In this document: positions 63,620-64,000 of the stretch, in pieces
Numbering within the stretch: position 1 is the first letter of the stretch
How the letters are laid out: every line of letters begins with the position of its first letter
Assembly: GCF_021596945.1 (NCBI RefSeq)
Contig: NZ_CP063779.1
Span: forward strand, 3,446,001 to 3,510,000
From: Mongoliitalea daihaiensis
GTDB lineage: Bacteria; Bacteroidota; Bacteroidia; Cytophagales; Cyclobacteriaceae
Direction: 5' to 3'
Length of the DNA stretch: 64,000 bases
Notes under the pieces: generated by a model
Told to the model about the DNA's origin: nothing
Databases searched by the model: none
The model's input: only the letters and a program-made list of their open reading frames with translations
Translations under genes and position numbers: made by a program

Positions 63620-64000
63620 ATGACATTTGATTATATCATCGTAGGTGCAGGTTCCGCTGGCTGTGTCTTGGCAAACAGGCTATCTGAGAATCCTAGAAAC
63701 CAAGTATTGCTTATTGAAGCGGGTGGGCCAGATACTCCAAAAGACATTCATATACCAGGTGCTTATAGTCAACTAAATCGAACTACTGTAGATTGGTCAT
63801 TTTGGACTGAACCCCAAGAATTTGTGGGGGGACGTCAAATTTATATTCCCAGAGGTAAAGTACTAGGAGGGAGCAGTAGTACCAATGCAATGGCCTATGT
63901 AAGAGGTAATCCAAAGGATTATGATGAATGGGAAGCTTTGGGAAATCAAGGTTGGAGCTACAAGGAAGTATTGCCTTATTTCATCAAGTCTGAATACAAT
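63620..64000 (+). CDS. GMC family oxidoreductase, N-terminal fragment (cut by window edge)
   Basis: The first 127 codons encode a GMC flavoenzyme. The FAD motif [19 protein letters not shown] is at residues 6-24, followed by LLIEAGGPD, the second signature [20 protein letters not shown] near 90-109 and [19 protein letters not shown] near 113-131. It resembles choline dehydrogenase/alcohol dehydrogenase-type enzymes, but the substrate domain lies outside the window. The ATG at 63620 is the only sensible start. Confidence 0.92.
   Translation, partial: MTFDYIIVGAGSAGCVLANRLSENPRNQVLLIEAGGPDTPKDIHIPGAYSQLNRTTVDWSFWTEPQEFVGGRQIYIPRGKVLGGSSSTNAMAYVRGNPKDYDEWEALGNQGWSYKEVLPYFIKSEYN

Overview
The window is a chromosomal segment of a Bacteroidota bacterium, most likely of the Cytophagales (Cyclobacteriaceae/Algoriphagus-like). 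The reasons are an AT-rich genome, a short 287-residue primary sigma factor without region 1.1, several exact TAnnTTTG -7 boxes, A-rich leaders without Shine-Dalgarno sequences, tRNA genes without encoded CCA, and Bacteroidota-typical families (DUF349, DUF4301, START-like, bacillithiol BshB1, YqgE, bVLRF1-like). Most of it reads as stable core chromosome. No prophage, plasmid or insertion sequence is visible. The accessory character is limited to a 1.6 kb array of intergenic palindromic repeats and a recently expanded tandem-domain gene.

Layout. 0-3.1 kb: minus-strand Mrp Na+/H+ antiporter operon (mrpA-B-C-D, D cut by the window edge). 3.3-9.2 kb: PEP carboxylase, then a minus-strand operon of two DUF1538 membrane proteins, a degenerate PII-like regulator and a CBS protein, then a K+ channel. 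9.2-18.4 kb: TPR histidine kinase, OsmC, GNAT, divergent S9 and S10 secreted peptidases, a HAD phosphatase, two CAU-anticodon tRNAs and a START-like protein. 18.5-30.1 kb: a housekeeping block on the plus strand (LptF/G permease, rpsO, pnp, rpoD, trxB, M23 peptidase, bshB1, YqgE, DUF349) with pdxH opposed. 30.2-32.1 kb: tRNA-Thr, a truncated GIY-YIG reading frame and the repeat array. 32.2-44.4 kb: TrmH, a CocE-type hydrolase, an outer-membrane protein, a Vms1/VLRF1-like release factor, two small unknown genes, HrpB helicase, a Gfo/Idh oxidoreductase and an isoquinoline-oxidoreductase-type molybdenum enzyme. 44.4-55.5 kb: DtxR regulator, an AT-rich region with clustered DnaA-box-like sites, glycosyltransferase, dapD, TPR lipoprotein, flavin monooxygenase, sirtuin, DUF4301, the pxpABC 5-oxoprolinase operon and a thioesterase. 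55.9-64 kb: a small secreted protein, a lipoprotein with four tandem copies of a ribosomal L7/L12 C-terminal-like domain, an M28 peptidase, acyl-CoA dehydrogenase, acyl-CoA ligase and the start of a GMC oxidoreductase.

Functional themes: cation homeostasis (Mrp, K+ channel), exported peptide digestion (S9, S10, S15-like, M28) feeding amino-acid and 5-oxoproline catabolism, thiol redox (TrxB, BshB1, OsmC), fatty-acid activation and oxidation (ACAD, FadD), and RNA/translation functions (S15, PNPase, TrmH, VLRF1-like). The most unusual object is the lipoprotein at 56625-58103. Each of its four ~69-residue repeats aligns without gaps to the ribosomal stalk protein L7/L12 C-terminal domain, yet the protein has a lipoprotein signal peptide and has lost most of the residues that contact elongation factors. 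Second-tier objects are the possible DnaA-binding cluster near 45.2-45.4 kb, the VLRF1-like gene, the PII-like/DUF1538/CBS operon and the modular palindromic repeat array.
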